Assembly: GCA_910575165.1 (NCBI GenBank)
Contig: CAJTDS010000005.1
Coordinates: 96,349-160,348, forward strand
DNA from: Eggerthellaceae bacterium
Lineage (GTDB): Bacteria; Actinomycetota; Coriobacteriia; Coriobacteriales; Eggerthellaceae
DNA: 64,000 bases
Direction of reading: 5' to 3'
Positions 51,068-63,876 of this stretch are shown here, piece by piece. Under the pieces are notes generated by a model. It saw only the letters and a list, made by a program, of their open reading frames with translations, was not told the origin of the DNA and searched no databases. The stretch's first letter is position 1. Every line of letters begins with the position of its first letter. The position numbers were made by a program, and so were the translations under genes.

Positions 51068-51097
51068 CTTGACAGATAGAGACTCAGATTATATAGT
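51068..51097 (+). promoter_or_regulatory. dnaK promoter with overlapping HAIR (HspR) operator
   Basis: TTGACA (51069-51074), 17-base spacer, TATAGT (51092-51097). Overlapping the -35 and spacer is CTTGACA-N7-ACTCAGA (51068-51088), close to the HspR-associated inverted repeat CTTGAGT-N7-ACTCAAG. HspR bound there would cover the promoter. Confidence 0.8.
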
Positions 51098-51118
51098 GTG
51101 CAAACATAAAGACAGATT

Positions 51119-51155
51119 GAGCCAATCGCTATAAGTTAATGTAAGCGTTTGGCTC
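51119..51155 (+). promoter_or_regulatory. Hairpin in the dnaK leader
   Basis: 12-base arms GAGCCAATCGCT (51119-51130) and AGCGTTTGGCTC (51144-51155) with one T-T mismatch, followed by TTTCC. Located about 15 bases after the predicted start of transcription and 69 bases before the ATG. Possible attenuator or RNA stability element. Confidence 0.5.
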
Positions 51156-51223
51156 TTTCCACAACTGAGTTTTTACCAACGGCATCGCAGTAGGTATAAC
51201 TCCGACTGAGAGGAACGAACAAA

Positions 51224-53128
<1,905 letters not shown>

Positions 53129-53133
53129 CAGCC

Positions 53134-53820
53134 ATGACGCAGAGCACTCCTACTCCGGGGCGCGAAGCAGCAGGCCAGAGCGGGGCTGCGGCAACTGACG
53201 CCACGCAGGCGAACGCCGCCGCCCCCGCCGCTAACGACCCGGTAGCCGCCGACGGCGAAGCCCCCGTGGAGGATGCGGTGGAGGTGGTCGTCGAAGGTCC
53301 CGAGGGCACCGAGGCGGCTCCCGTTGCCGAAGAGCTGCTGCTGAAGGCCCAAGCGGAAGTGAAGGACTGGCAGGACAAGTACATGCGCCTGCATGCCGAG
53401 TGGGACACCTACCGCCGCCGTACCGCCGAGCAGCGCGAGGCCGAGAAGGCCCGGGCGACGGAGAAGCTGGTCACCAGTCTGCTTCCGGTGCTGGACGACT
53501 TCGAGCGCACCATCGCCTACGCCGAGCAGCATGGCGAAGCGGGGCTTCTGGATGGCGTGAAGGCCGTGTCCAACAAGCTGGGGCATACGCTGGAAAAGGA
53601 CGGGCTGATAACCATCGATCCGGTCGGCGAGTCCTTCGACGCGCTGGAGGCCCAGGCCGTGGCCACCGTCGAGGACGCGGAGGCCTTCGACGAGACCGTG
53701 CGCGAGGTGTACCAGAGAGGTTACAAGATGGGCTCGAAAGTCTTGCGGCCTGCCATGGTGACCGTCACGACCGGTGGTCCGAAGCGGCCGAAAACGCCTG
53801 ATGAGGGCAGCGATCAGTAA
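53134..53820 (+). CDS. grpE: Nucleotide exchange factor GrpE
   Basis: 228 residues. A Pro/Ala-rich N-terminal extension of about 60 residues precedes the long coiled coil (LLLKAQAEVKDWQDKYMRLH) and the beta domain with DETVREVYQRGYKMGSKVLRP. Releases ADP from DnaK. 5 bases behind dnaK. Confidence 0.96.
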   Translation: MTQSTPTPGREAAGQSGAAATDATQANAAAPAANDPVAADGEAPVEDAVEVVVEGPEGTEAAPVAEELLLKAQAEVKDWQDKYMRLHAEWDTYRRRTAEQREAEKARATEKLVTSLLPVLDDFERTIAYAEQHGEAGLLDGVKAVSNKLGHTLEKDGLITIDPVGESFDALEAQAVATVEDAEAFDETVREVYQRGYKMGSKVLRPAMVTVTTGGPKRPKTPDEGSDQ

Positions 53821-53832
53821 CGAAACTCGGAT

Positions 53833-53866
53833 GGGGGAGCGGGCGCTGGCACAGGCCCGCTTCTCC
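53833..53866 (+). terminator. Hairpin between grpE and dnaJ
   Basis: 12-bp stem GGGGGAGCGGGC (53833-53844) with GCCCGCTTCTCC (53855-53866), including two G-U pairs in plus-strand RNA. Likely a processing or attenuation point that lowers dnaJ relative to dnaK. Confidence 0.5.
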
Positions 53867-53980
53867 CTGTTGAATACCGGTTAGGCTCCATGCTTCGCGG
53901 GCTCGCGCCGACGCTGTGGCGTCGGGGGCGGGTGGCAAAGCGGGCCTTCGGAATACGAACACAAGGAGGTGGACAGCGTT

Positions 53981-54922
53981 ATGGCAGCGACCCCGGACTA
54001 CTACCAGATTCTCGGCGTGCCCCGTACCGCCACGGCGGCCGAGATCAAGAAGGCGTTTCGCAAGCTGGCGCGCACCCATCATCCGGATGCGGGCGGCGAC
54101 GAGGCCAAGTTCAAAGAGATAAACGAAGCCTACGAAGTGCTCTCCGACGACAAGAAGCGCGAGCTGTACGACCAGTACGGCACCGCCAACGAGAACCAGA
54201 TCCCGTCTCAGGGCTGGGGCGGCGCGGTGGACTTCGGCGACATCTTCGGCGGCGCGGGCGGCGGTGCCGGGTTCGGCGGATGGGCCGACATCCTGGAGAG
54301 CATCCGCCACGGCGAAGGCGCGTTCGGCGGCAACTGGGACTTCGGCCAAGGGCGCACGCCGCGTCCCCAGAAGGGCCAGGACATGAACGTGACGCTGAAC
54401 ATCACGTTCGACGAAGCGTTCAACGGTGCCGAGAAGCGCGTGACCGTGCGCGTGCCCGGCAGGCAGGAATCGGAGACGCTGACGGTGAAGATTCCCGCCG
54501 GCGCCGTAGACGGCGGGCGCATGCGCTTCAAGGGCAAGGGAGCCCCCGGCGCTAACGGTGGCGAGGACGGCGACCTGCTCATCGTCACGAAGATCGACGA
54601 GGGCGGATTGTACCGGCGCAAGGGGGCAGATGTGCTCATGGACGTGCCGGTGAGCTTCGCTGAAGCGGCCTTGGGCGCCAAGGTGACCGTGCCCACGCCC
54701 GACGGCAAGAAGGTGCGCGTGACCATTCCCGCCGGCACCCAGGACGACACGGTGCTCACCGTGCGCGGCAAGGGCGCGCCGAAGGTGAAGGGCGAAGGTA
54801 GCGGCGATTTGAAGATTGCCGTCAAGGTAAAGGTGCCCGCGCAGCTCAACGACGCCCAGACCGAAGCCCTGAAGGCGTTCATGGAGGCAAGCGACGAATC
54901 GGTGAGGAGCTGGGAGTCATGA
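53981..54922 (+). CDS. dnaJ: DnaJ-family co-chaperone without zinc finger (CbpA/DnaJ2-like)
   Basis: 313 residues. J domain at the N-terminus ([20 protein letters not shown]) with the HPD motif in [11 protein letters not shown] Gly/Phe-rich region ([20 protein letters not shown]) follows, then two C-terminal beta domains. The CxxCxGxG zinc repeats of type I DnaJ are absent. Stimulates DnaK ATPase. The ATG at 53981 is preferred over the in-frame GTG at 53969, which overlaps the AGGAGG at 53964-53969. Overlaps hspR by 4 bases. Confidence 0.95.
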   Translation: MAATPDYYQILGVPRTATAAEIKKAFRKLARTHHPDAGGDEAKFKEINEAYEVLSDDKKRELYDQYGTANENQIPSQGWGGAVDFGDIFGGAGGGAGFGGWADILESIRHGEGAFGGNWDFGQGRTPRPQKGQDMNVTLNITFDEAFNGAEKRVTVRVPGRQESETLTVKIPAGAVDGGRMRFKGKGAPGANGGEDGDLLIVTKIDEGGLYRRKGADVLMDVPVSFAEAALGAKVTVPTPDGKKVRVTIPAGTQDDTVLTVRGKGAPKVKGEGSGDLKIAVKVKVPAQLNDAQTEALKAFMEASDESVRSWES

Positions 54923-55311
54923 GTCCGCGAACCGACCGCAACCGTCCGCTGTACATGATCAGCGTGGCCGCCGAGCTGGCCGGCGTCCATCCGCAGACCC
55001 TTCGCGCCTACGAGCAGAAGGGCCTGGTCACGCCTCAGCGCACCGAAGGCAACACTCGTATGTACTCTCAGGCCGACATCGAGCGGCTCGAGCTTATCAA
55101 CGAGCTGACCGGCGAGGGAATCAACCTTGCCGGCGTCATCCGCATTCTGGACTTGCAGGGGCGCCTGGACGAGCGCGACCAGGAGCTGGACGATTTGCAC
55201 AAGCGGGTCCGCCGCCTGGCCGACCGGGTGCACGAGCTGGAGACCCGCGAGAGCGTGAACGCCCTGGTGCGGGTCGCCGACATACCTTCCTCGCTGCGAA
55301 GGCTTCCTTAA
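54919..55311 (+). CDS. hspR: Heat-shock repressor HspR (MerR family)
   Basis: 130 residues. N-terminal MerR HTH with [20 protein letters not shown] and [20 protein letters not shown], then a coiled coil ([20 protein letters not shown]). HspR represses dnaK and clpB by binding HAIR repeats, and a good HAIR match covers the dnaK promoter here, so the operon is autoregulated. Its start overlaps the dnaJ stop (ATGA). Confidence 0.96.
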   Translation: MSPRTDRNRPLYMISVAAELAGVHPQTLRAYEQKGLVTPQRTEGNTRMYSQADIERLELINELTGEGINLAGVIRILDLQGRLDERDQELDDLHKRVRRLADRVHELETRESVNALVRVADIPSSLRRLP

Positions 55312-55351
55312 ACGCAACCTGCGACGAACACTTAGAAGGAGGGACACCTCT

Positions 55352-58087
<2,736 letters not shown>

Positions 58088-58125
58088 GGGGCTTTCGTCC
58101 CGGGCTTTCCGCATGCCGGATTCCG

Positions 58126-58165
58126 AGCCCTTCCCTCTGAGCGATTGGAGGGAAGGGCTTTCGCC
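58126..58165 (+). terminator. Terminator of the dnaK-clpB operon
   Basis: Perfect 12-bp stem AGCCCTTCCCTC (58126-58137) with GAGGGAAGGGCT (58148-58159), followed by TTCGCCTT. Confidence 0.8.
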
Positions 58166-58585
58166 TTCCTTGCGGCCGGGTTTCCGGTGCGGACTTCGGG
58201 GTAGCGCAAAAGCTAGCGCGACAACAAACGAAAAAGGCTCGTGCGGTTGATTGCTCATATGGGATGTCGGATTGCCTGAGATGCTAGCCGTGGCGCGGGC
58301 GGCCCGCTGCTTCGAGCGTTGTCGCTTTGGCTTCTTGTCGCGCAAGACAGTGCATACGGGGAGGGTTCTGCTGGTTTTGCTACAGAACCCTTTCCGTATG
58401 CACTGTTCGGATTGGGTGACGGCGGCTTGCGGTCGAACTTTTGAGTTTGGGTGAAGCCGCCGGGGCATGGGGTGCAGGCCTTCGCCGAAAGGCTACCATG
58501 AGCAGCGCAAGAAACCGCCGCCGCGACTACTGACCGCAGGGGTTATCCCGCCGGCGTATCGCGGTTCTTTCCAAAGGAGACCTCC
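58166..58585. other. Intergenic region between clpB and the radical SAM gene
   Basis: No gene seen apart from the long hairpin listed separately (58348-58405). The promoter of the radical SAM gene should lie here but no convincing -35/-10 pair was found. Confidence 0.4.
58348..58405 (+). repeat. Long imperfect hairpin, 23-bp stem
   Basis: Arms 58348-58370 and 58383-58405 with core GGGTTCTG/CAGAACCC and a 12-base loop. The two non-Watson-Crick positions are both G-U in plus-strand RNA. Related by its GGTTCTG core to the hairpin at 50814. Confidence 0.75.
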
Positions 58586-59911
58586 GTGCTTGCCGAGCGC
58601 TTTCTTACCAACACTGTGAAGACCATCGCCGGCAACCGGCTTTCCATGAAGCCTACCGACGAGCGCTTCTTTCCCGACCCCGAGCCGAACACCCGCTACA
58701 TGCTGTACATGCACGTTCCCTTCTGCGAGCGCCTGTGCCCCTACTGCAGCTTCAACCGCTACCCCTTCCGCGCCGACATCGCCAAGCCCTACTACGAGTC
58801 CATGCGCAAGGAGATGTTGCTGCTGGCGAAGCAGGGCTACGACATCGAGAGCATCTACGTGGGCGGGGGCACCCCCACGGTGGACATCAACGAGCTGTGC
58901 GAGACGCTGGATTTGGCCCGCGACACGTGGGATATCAAGGAAGTGGCCTCGGAGACGAACCCGAACCACCTGACCCAGCCGTGGCTGGACAAGTTGCACG
59001 GGCGCGTGCAGCGCCTGTCCGTGGGCGTGCAGTCCTTCGACGACGACCTGCTGCGCCAGATGGACCGCTACGAGAAGTACGGAAGCGGGCAGGAGATCAT
59101 GGAGCGCATCGCCGAGGCGCTGCCGTACTTCGAGTCGCTCAACGTGGACATGATCTTCAACTTCCCCACGCAGACCGAGGACATGCTCATCAGCGACATC
59201 GAGCACATCGTGGAGTGCGGTGCGCGTCAGACCACCTTCAGCCCCCTTTACGTGAGCAACGCCACGGCCAACAAGATGGCCAAGACCTTGGGCGCCATGG
59301 ACTACAACCGGGAGTTTCGCTTCTACAAGCTGCTGGACGGCATCCTGACCGGCGGCGACAGGCCGTTCTTCCGCCGCGACACCATTTGGACCTTCAACCG
59401 CTTGAACGACGAAGGCGAGGATGACCACGCCCTGCTCATTGACGAGTATCAGACCGCCTACGACGCTTACCCGGCCATTGGCAGCGGGTCGATCACCCAC
59501 CTCAACGGCGCGCTGTACGTGAACCAGTTCAGCCTGCGCGACTACTCGGCCGCTGTCGACGAGGGGCGCATGGCTATCATGGGCAAGTCGGTGCTGTCCA
59601 AGCGCGACCTTATGCGCTATAGCTTCCTGGTGAACCTGTACAAGCTGCGCCTGGACAAGCAGGCGTTCAAGCGGGAGTTCGGCGTGTCCGTTGAGGCGGG
59701 CCTGCCGGCCGAGATGGCTTTCATGCGCCTGAACGGGTCCTTCGCCACCGACGACGCCTGCGAGCTGTCGCTCACGGAACGTGGTCGCTACCTTACGCTG
59801 GTGATGTACCGCCAGTTCCTGAGCGGCATGAACAATCTGCGCGACCAAGCCCGCGCCCAGCTTACCGGCATCGAGCACGAACTGCTCTTCGGCGACGGCA
59901 CGCCTGCGTAG
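58586..59911 (+). CDS. HemW/HemN-like radical SAM enzyme
   Basis: 441 residues. The radical SAM cluster motif is CERLCPYCSF (C-x3-C-x2-C) near residue 50, the GGGTPTVD segment follows about 40 residues later, and SVGVQSFDDDLLRQMDR is typical of the coproporphyrinogen-oxidase-like family. Members include heme chaperone HemW and heme-degrading HutW/ChuW; the C-terminal half is divergent, so the exact role is open. The start is GTG at 58586 behind AAAGGAG. It stands alone, but the cytochrome c genes at locus B lie 1.3 kb away on the other strand. Confidence 0.88.
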   Translation: MLAERFLTNTVKTIAGNRLSMKPTDERFFPDPEPNTRYMLYMHVPFCERLCPYCSFNRYPFRADIAKPYYESMRKEMLLLAKQGYDIESIYVGGGTPTVDINELCETLDLARDTWDIKEVASETNPNHLTQPWLDKLHGRVQRLSVGVQSFDDDLLRQMDRYEKYGSGQEIMERIAEALPYFESLNVDMIFNFPTQTEDMLISDIEHIVECGARQTTFSPLYVSNATANKMAKTLGAMDYNREFRFYKLLDGILTGGDRPFFRRDTIWTFNRLNDEGEDDHALLIDEYQTAYDAYPAIGSGSITHLNGALYVNQFSLRDYSAAVDEGRMAIMGKSVLSKRDLMRYSFLVNLYKLRLDKQAFKREFGVSVEAGLPAEMAFMRLNGSFATDDACELSLTERGRYLTLVMYRQFLSGMNNLRDQARAQLTGIEHELLFGDGTPA

Positions 59912-59934
59912 AGGCTTACTGTCAGGGGCGCTTG

Positions 59935-60261
59935 CTAATCGTCTAGGCTCATGAGGGCGTAGTCGTCGAGGTCGTGGCGGGTGTGCAGGACGCGCCAGAG
60001 CGTCAAGGCTTCTTCGGTGAAGGTGTAGAACAGCCGGTACTGACCAACGCGGTACGTGCGCATGCCGTGATGTGTCAGCAGCTCGTCGTCGAATCGCTTT
60101 TCGAGCGTGGGGATATCGGCCAATGAAACCAGGGCATCCTGGAGTTGCTCGTACCATCGTTTGGCGGCCTGAGGGGAGTCGAGGACTTGCCCTACGCAGA
60201 CGACCGCCGATTCGATATCGTAGGCCGCCTTCGGCCTGTACGCGACGGAGCGTTTCGCCAT
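59935..60261 (-). CDS. RelE/ParE-family toxin
   Basis: 108 residues starting MAKRSVAYRPKAAYDIESAV. Typical small toxin fold with conserved HHGMRTYRVGQYRLFYTF and a C-terminal VLHTRHDLDDY. Probably an mRNA interferase or gyrase poison. The ATG at 60261 shares one base with the antitoxin stop (TGATG), giving coupled translation; an in-frame upstream ATG at 60273 is also possible. Confidence 0.88.
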   Translation of the reverse strand: MAKRSVAYRPKAAYDIESAVVCVGQVLDSPQAAKRWYEQLQDALVSLADIPTLEKRFDDELLTHHGMRTYRVGQYRLFYTFTEEALTLWRVLHTRHDLDDYALMSLDD

Positions 60262-60554
60262 CAGAGCCCCCATGTTTTGAAGATGTTTGCCATGTGGGCG
60301 TTCAGTTGTTCTTGCGAAACGGTTTCGGGGCGATACGAGGCTTCTATCTCGGCCTCGCGCAGCTTCGGCACGTAGCGGTCATGCTGCCGCTGACGCTCGT
60401 AGGCCTTGCAGTCGATGATCACGAGCGCTGGCTTTCTGTTCTTCGTCATGAAGATGGGTTCCTGGGTGTCTCGCGCATCCTCGCAGATTCCGTTGAGGTT
60501 GGTGCGCAGCTCGCTGATGGGTCGGATATCCGGAACCGCTATGGCTGATGGCAT
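60261..60554 (-). CDS. Phd/YefM-family antitoxin
   Basis: 97 residues starting MPSAIAVPDIRPISELRTNL, with the Phd/YefM segment EPIFMTKNRKPALVIIDCKA. Binds the toxin and autoregulates the operon. AAGGAGG lies upstream of the ATG. Confidence 0.9.
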   Translation of the reverse strand: MPSAIAVPDIRPISELRTNLNGICEDARDTQEPIFMTKNRKPALVIIDCKAYERQRQHDRYVPKLREAEIEASYRPETVSQEQLNAHMANIFKTWGL

Positions 60555-60585
60555 GGCGTCCTCCTTGAAAAGCCCTTATTTGTGC

Positions 60586-60614
60586 AATATAAGTGCAAAA
60601 TTTGGCTCTATCAA
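60586..60614 (-). promoter_or_regulatory. Promoter/operator of the toxin-antitoxin operon
   Basis: On the minus strand TTGATA (60614-60609), 17-base spacer, TATATT (60591-60586). The sequence GTGCAA occurs twice as a direct repeat (60582-60587 and 60593-60598) across the -10, a likely antitoxin binding site. Confidence 0.75.
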
Positions 60615-60643
60615 GAGAGAGCAAGTTGGACCGAACGCAGAGA

Positions 60644-60665
60644 AAGGGAGCCCTCGGGCTCCCTT
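60644..60665 (-). terminator. Terminator of the locus B operon
   Basis: 10-bp perfect stem AAGGGAGCCC/GGGCTCCCTT with a 2-base loop, 57 bases after the stop codon of the Cys-rich companion gene on the minus strand; a short pyrimidine run (TTCTCT) follows. Confidence 0.7.
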
Positions 60666-60721
60666 CTCCTAATGCGCGCTGTCAGCTTGCATCTTGGCAG
60701 GCGGCCTTGCGCTCGCTGCCG

Positions 60722-61213
60722 TTACACTCCCATGATGGCGGCCAGGGCCTGGAACACCACGCCCTGGGCCTCGGCGTTTGCCACGGCGCCGCCGCCGGGG
60801 GCGTTGGTGGCGCAGGCGCAGGCCATAAGGGTGCTTCCCTGGGCGTCACGCCCGGCCAGGTCGGCCACGGTGGCCTCCACGGCGGTGCCGGGGGCCGTCA
60901 GCATGATGGCCTTGGCGCAGGTGGTGCAGCCGTAATCGGGCAGCGCCTGGCACAGCACCGCGGCGGATTTGGCGAACACGTCGCGCAGCTGGGCGGTGGA
61001 GGTCGCGGCGTCCTGGGTGTAGGCGAAGGCGCCCGTCACCGAGGCCGAGGCCTTGGAGGCTTGGGCCCGCGTGGTCTCGACGGCTGCCATCGCGGCAGCG
61101 TCGCCGTCCGCCGGGGCGGCAGGGGCGGCCAGGGCGGCTATCGGGGCTGCCCCCATGCCGGCCAGTGCCAGGGCGCTGGCCGCGGCAACAGCGGTTTTTC
61201 CATCTATCCTCAT
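60722..61213 (-). CDS. Secreted Cys-rich companion protein (locus B)
   Basis: 163 residues, Sec-type signal (about 1-30, ends near LAAPAAPA). Five Cys in the mature part: one in VLCQALPDYG, CTTC, and the block MACACATNAPGGGAVANA near the C-terminus. The block and the overall layout match the locus A companion at 18224, although much of the rest is only loosely similar. 12 bases behind the triheme enzyme gene with ribosome binding site AGGAG. No known domain recognised; conserved Cys pairs suggest disulfides, heme or metal binding. Confidence 0.85.
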   Translation of the reverse strand: MRIDGKTAVAAASALALAGMGAAPIAALAAPAAPADGDAAAMAAVETTRAQASKASASVTGAFAYTQDAATSTAQLRDVFAKSAAVLCQALPDYGCTTCAKAIMLTAPGTAVEATVADLAGRDAQGSTLMACACATNAPGGGAVANAEAQGVVFQALAAIMGV

Positions 61214-61225
61214 AACGTCACGCTC

Positions 61226-62833
61226 CTATTCCACGACTTTGACGATGACGTTGCCGTCGTTGGAGCCCGCTTCGGGGTTCTCGCTCTCAACGTGCATGGT
61301 CAGACAGTAGGTGCCGGCCACCTCGGGAGTCCAGGTGGCGGTCCATTTCACCCACTGGTCCTGGTCCATGTCAGCGGGAAGCGGAATCTCGGTCCAGGTA
61401 TCGCCGTAGTCGGCGCTCACCTTGATGGCGGTCATGTTGATGTCGTGCTGCTCGGCCAGGCTGAAGGCGACGCCGGTCAGCTCGATGGGTTGGCCCGCCT
61501 TGAACTCTTGGCCGTCGGTGCCGGGGGTCAACCATGTGCCCGTATTCGTGTACATGCCCCAATCGGCGATGCTGCGAATTTCGCTGCCGTCTCCCTTGAA
61601 GAAGCTGATCTCGTTCACCCACTTGGATCCGGCGAAAGCGACGCCGCCGGGAATCACGAAGTAGGCGGGACCGCCGTCCATGACGTCGATGGGCTCGCCG
61701 AACTGCTCGAGGGCGATCATGGCGTTCGGGTCAAGGTAGGCCTCCATGGAAAGCCCGGTGGGCGTGGGAGTGAAGGGGCCGGCCCATCCGTCGTAGCCGG
61801 CGCTGGCGACGGTGTCGACGCCCTCGACTAGGCCGCCGCAATCCTCGATGATATCGCTGAGGAGCACGCCCTTGACGGGGATGTTGGCGATATACCAGCC
61901 GCCGTTGCTGCCGTTGGTGCCGCAGACGCGGGTGTAGGTGATCTCGGTCTGGGGCATGTTGCGCAGCTCGTCGAGCGTGTAGGTTTTCTCGTTCTGCACG
62001 CCTTTGATGGCCACCTTGTAGTCTGCCTCAGCGACGTCGGGGTAGTCCATGTTGGTGGCAGAGTACAGGTCGGCAGCGCTCTCGGTGGGATCCTGGTTGG
62101 AGACGACGTTGTCCAGCTTGACGTTGTGCTCGACCATGCCGCCGGTGACCGTGGAGGTTTCGTAGCCGCGGCCGGCGATCCAGGTACCCACGACCTCGAG
62201 TGGGGCGTTGTTGCCCAGGCCGATGGACTTCGTGTACTTGAGCTCGTCCCACATGCCCAGCTCGCCGGTGCTCACGTCGGTCTCGTGGCAGCTGAAGCAG
62301 TTGCCGCCCTGGGCGTTGAACGTGGCGTTGGCGAAGTGCGAGCCGTGGATGGAAGGCGCCATGTAGGGGCCCGCCCCGCCGGTGTTCGCGCCGTCACCGC
62401 CGGAATGGATGTGGCATGTGGTGCAGTCGTTGTAGGTGTACACACGGCCGTAGGCTGCGGGCTTGTCCACCTCGTGCAGCCCCTTGGAGTTCATGCCGCT
62501 GGGCAGCACGCTGAACAGGTCGGCGTGGCAGGCGTTGCAGCCGCGGTTGCCGGCGTTGACGGCCTTGGCGTACTGGGTGTCGCCCCAGGCGCCGGAGTCG
62601 CTGTTGGTGAAGGTGCCGGGCAGGTTGGCGGCGGCGTCGGTCTTGGCCGGCTCGGCGGCCTGCGCCGAGCTTGCGGGTGCCGTGTCCTTCGGTTCGGCCG
62701 GGCTGCTGGGCGCCGACGGCTGGCAGGCAGCCAGGGCCAGACATCCCAGCACCATGGCTGCGGCCATCGATGCGGCAAGCGCCCGGGCCTTCCAGGGGCT
62801 GCGACGCTTCGAGGCTGTTCGCTGGTCTTTCAT
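61226..62833 (-). CDS. Triheme cytochrome c / sulfite-oxidase-fold molybdopterin lipoprotein (locus B)
   Basis: 535 residues. Signal peptide with perfect lipobox LAAC (Cys 37), Pro/Ala linker, three CxxCH sites (CNACH 99-103, CTTCH 137-141, CFSCH 179-183), then the molybdopterin fold (YKVAIKGVQNEKTYTLDELR) with Cys 304 in TRVCGTNGSNGG at the Mo-ligand place, and a C-terminal Mo-co dimerisation-like domain (SADYGDTWTEIPLP). Same layout and length as the locus A enzyme. The start at 62833 has AAGGGAG upstream; a longer open frame upstream is not supported. Probably an extracytoplasmic reductase or oxidase with its own heme wire. Confidence 0.9.
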   Translation of the reverse strand: MKDQRTASKRRSPWKARALAASMAAAMVLGCLALAACQPSAPSSPAEPKDTAPASSAQAAEPAKTDAAANLPGTFTNSDSGAWGDTQYAKAVNAGNRGCNACHADLFSVLPSGMNSKGLHEVDKPAAYGRVYTYNDCTTCHIHSGGDGANTGGAGPYMAPSIHGSHFANATFNAQGGNCFSCHETDVSTGELGMWDELKYTKSIGLGNNAPLEVVGTWIAGRGYETSTVTGGMVEHNVKLDNVVSNQDPTESAADLYSATNMDYPDVAEADYKVAIKGVQNEKTYTLDELRNMPQTEITYTRVCGTNGSNGGWYIANIPVKGVLLSDIIEDCGGLVEGVDTVASAGYDGWAGPFTPTPTGLSMEAYLDPNAMIALEQFGEPIDVMDGGPAYFVIPGGVAFAGSKWVNEISFFKGDGSEIRSIADWGMYTNTGTWLTPGTDGQEFKAGQPIELTGVAFSLAEQHDINMTAIKVSADYGDTWTEIPLPADMDQDQWVKWTATWTPEVAGTYCLTMHVESENPEAGSNDGNVIVKVVE

Positions 62834-63139
62834 CGGTCGTCTCCCTTCCTCTCTCTTTGCTTGTGCGTACGGCTTCGCCCCCTCGACGAAGCAAGCCGAC
62901 TCTACCGCGTCGCGTGCGAGCGGCGAATCTCCAAAACCAGGGTAAAAGCCATCTCCCGCAGAAGATGGCAGAGGGGGTGGCAGACCCGCGGGCACCCAGG
63001 GGAAAAGGGTCGGCAAAAGCTCGCCTACCCTTGTTTGAGCAGGGTTGATGTGAAGGATTACCCAATCTCCCCAACAATTGGAGAGGGCGCTTGGAACCGG
63101 TTGCGCTATGATGGGCCGACCGTGGGAGGGGGTTTGCCA
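62834..63139. promoter_or_regulatory. Divergent intergenic region of locus B
   Basis: 306 bases without a gene. Inverted repeat GCCATCT (62949-62955) with AGATGGC (62964-62970). TATGAT at 63107-63112 could be the -10 of the rightward regulator gene; no good -35 is seen. GGGAGGGGG at 63124-63132 is the ribosome binding site of that gene. Confidence 0.4.
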
Positions 63140-63830
63140 ATGAAAGGGATGTTGGGCGGTGCCGCAAGAGGGGGCGGTCGGGCGGAGGGGCCCGGGCGAG
63201 GGCTGTCCGAGAACGCCATCACGCTGGCGCTTGCGCTTGCGGCGGGCTTCTACTGGACGTGGTGGGATTCGTTCCACGAGATAAGCCGCTTCTCCGGCCG
63301 GCTCTTCGGACCGGCCACACCTCTGCCCGTGTTCCAAACGGACGCGTTTATCTCCTGCGTGGTGAAGCCGTTGGGCGTGGTGCTGGGCTGCATCGCGGTG
63401 TCTCTGGTCATTCGCAGGGTTTCCGGCGCCGGGCCCGCGGTTCGCTTCAGGATCGTGGTTGTCGCTCTCATCGCCCAGGCCGTGCTGCACGTCGCGTACT
63501 ACGCTTTGCTGGGCGCCGGGTGCAAGGACGCCGCCTTCTTCCTGTACGGAGGGCTCTCGCTTCTGGTGGTGCCCTTCGTGCTGCGAGCCATGGCGCGCAT
63601 GCAGTGCCTGAGCGAGCGGCGCGTGGTGGCGGTGGTCATGGGGGCGCTTGCGGTGTACGGGCTGGTGAACAACCTGCTGTTTCCCACGGTGCTGCTGCGC
63701 TCGCCGTTGGTTTTGATCGCCGTCGTCTACGGGGCGGTTTTCGGACTGTCCGTGCTTTTCCTGATGCTGGCGGGCCCGGCAGATGGCGGCGGTGCCGAGG
63801 TGGAGGTGCGCACGGTGGACGCCCGCACGG
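63140..63830 (+). pseudogene. Membrane-bound LuxR-type regulator of locus B, interrupted by an IS element
   Basis: The frame starts MKGMLGGAARGGGRAEGPGR at 63140 behind GGGAGGGGG and encodes about 230 residues with six or seven membrane helices, including ITLALALAAGFYWTWWDSFH, similar in style to IGLSLFWAWWDQSF of the locus A regulator. The reading then runs straight into the left end of an IS3-family element at 63831; no HTH is encoded before it. The rest of the gene presumably lies beyond the element, outside the window. Divergent from the triheme enzyme, as at locus A. Confidence 0.85.
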
Positions 63831-63836
63831 TGTACT

Positions 63837-63870
63837 GCCTCCCATTTCTTGGACACGAGAAATGGGAGGC
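63837..63870 (+). promoter_or_regulatory. Hairpin at the IS left end
   Basis: 13-bp perfect stem GCCTCCCATTTCT (63837-63849) with AGAAATGGGAGGC (63858-63870), 8-base loop, just before the transposase gene. It may block incoming transcription or sequester the orfA ribosome binding site (GGGAGG 63864-63869 lies in its right arm). Confidence 0.7.
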
Positions 63871-63876
63871 TTCTTT

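Noticed and set aside
60261..60273. Alternative toxin start four codons upstream (ATG at 60273)
   Set aside because: It lies inside the antitoxin gene with no ribosome binding site; the ATG overlapping the antitoxin stop by one base gives the usual coupled arrangement.
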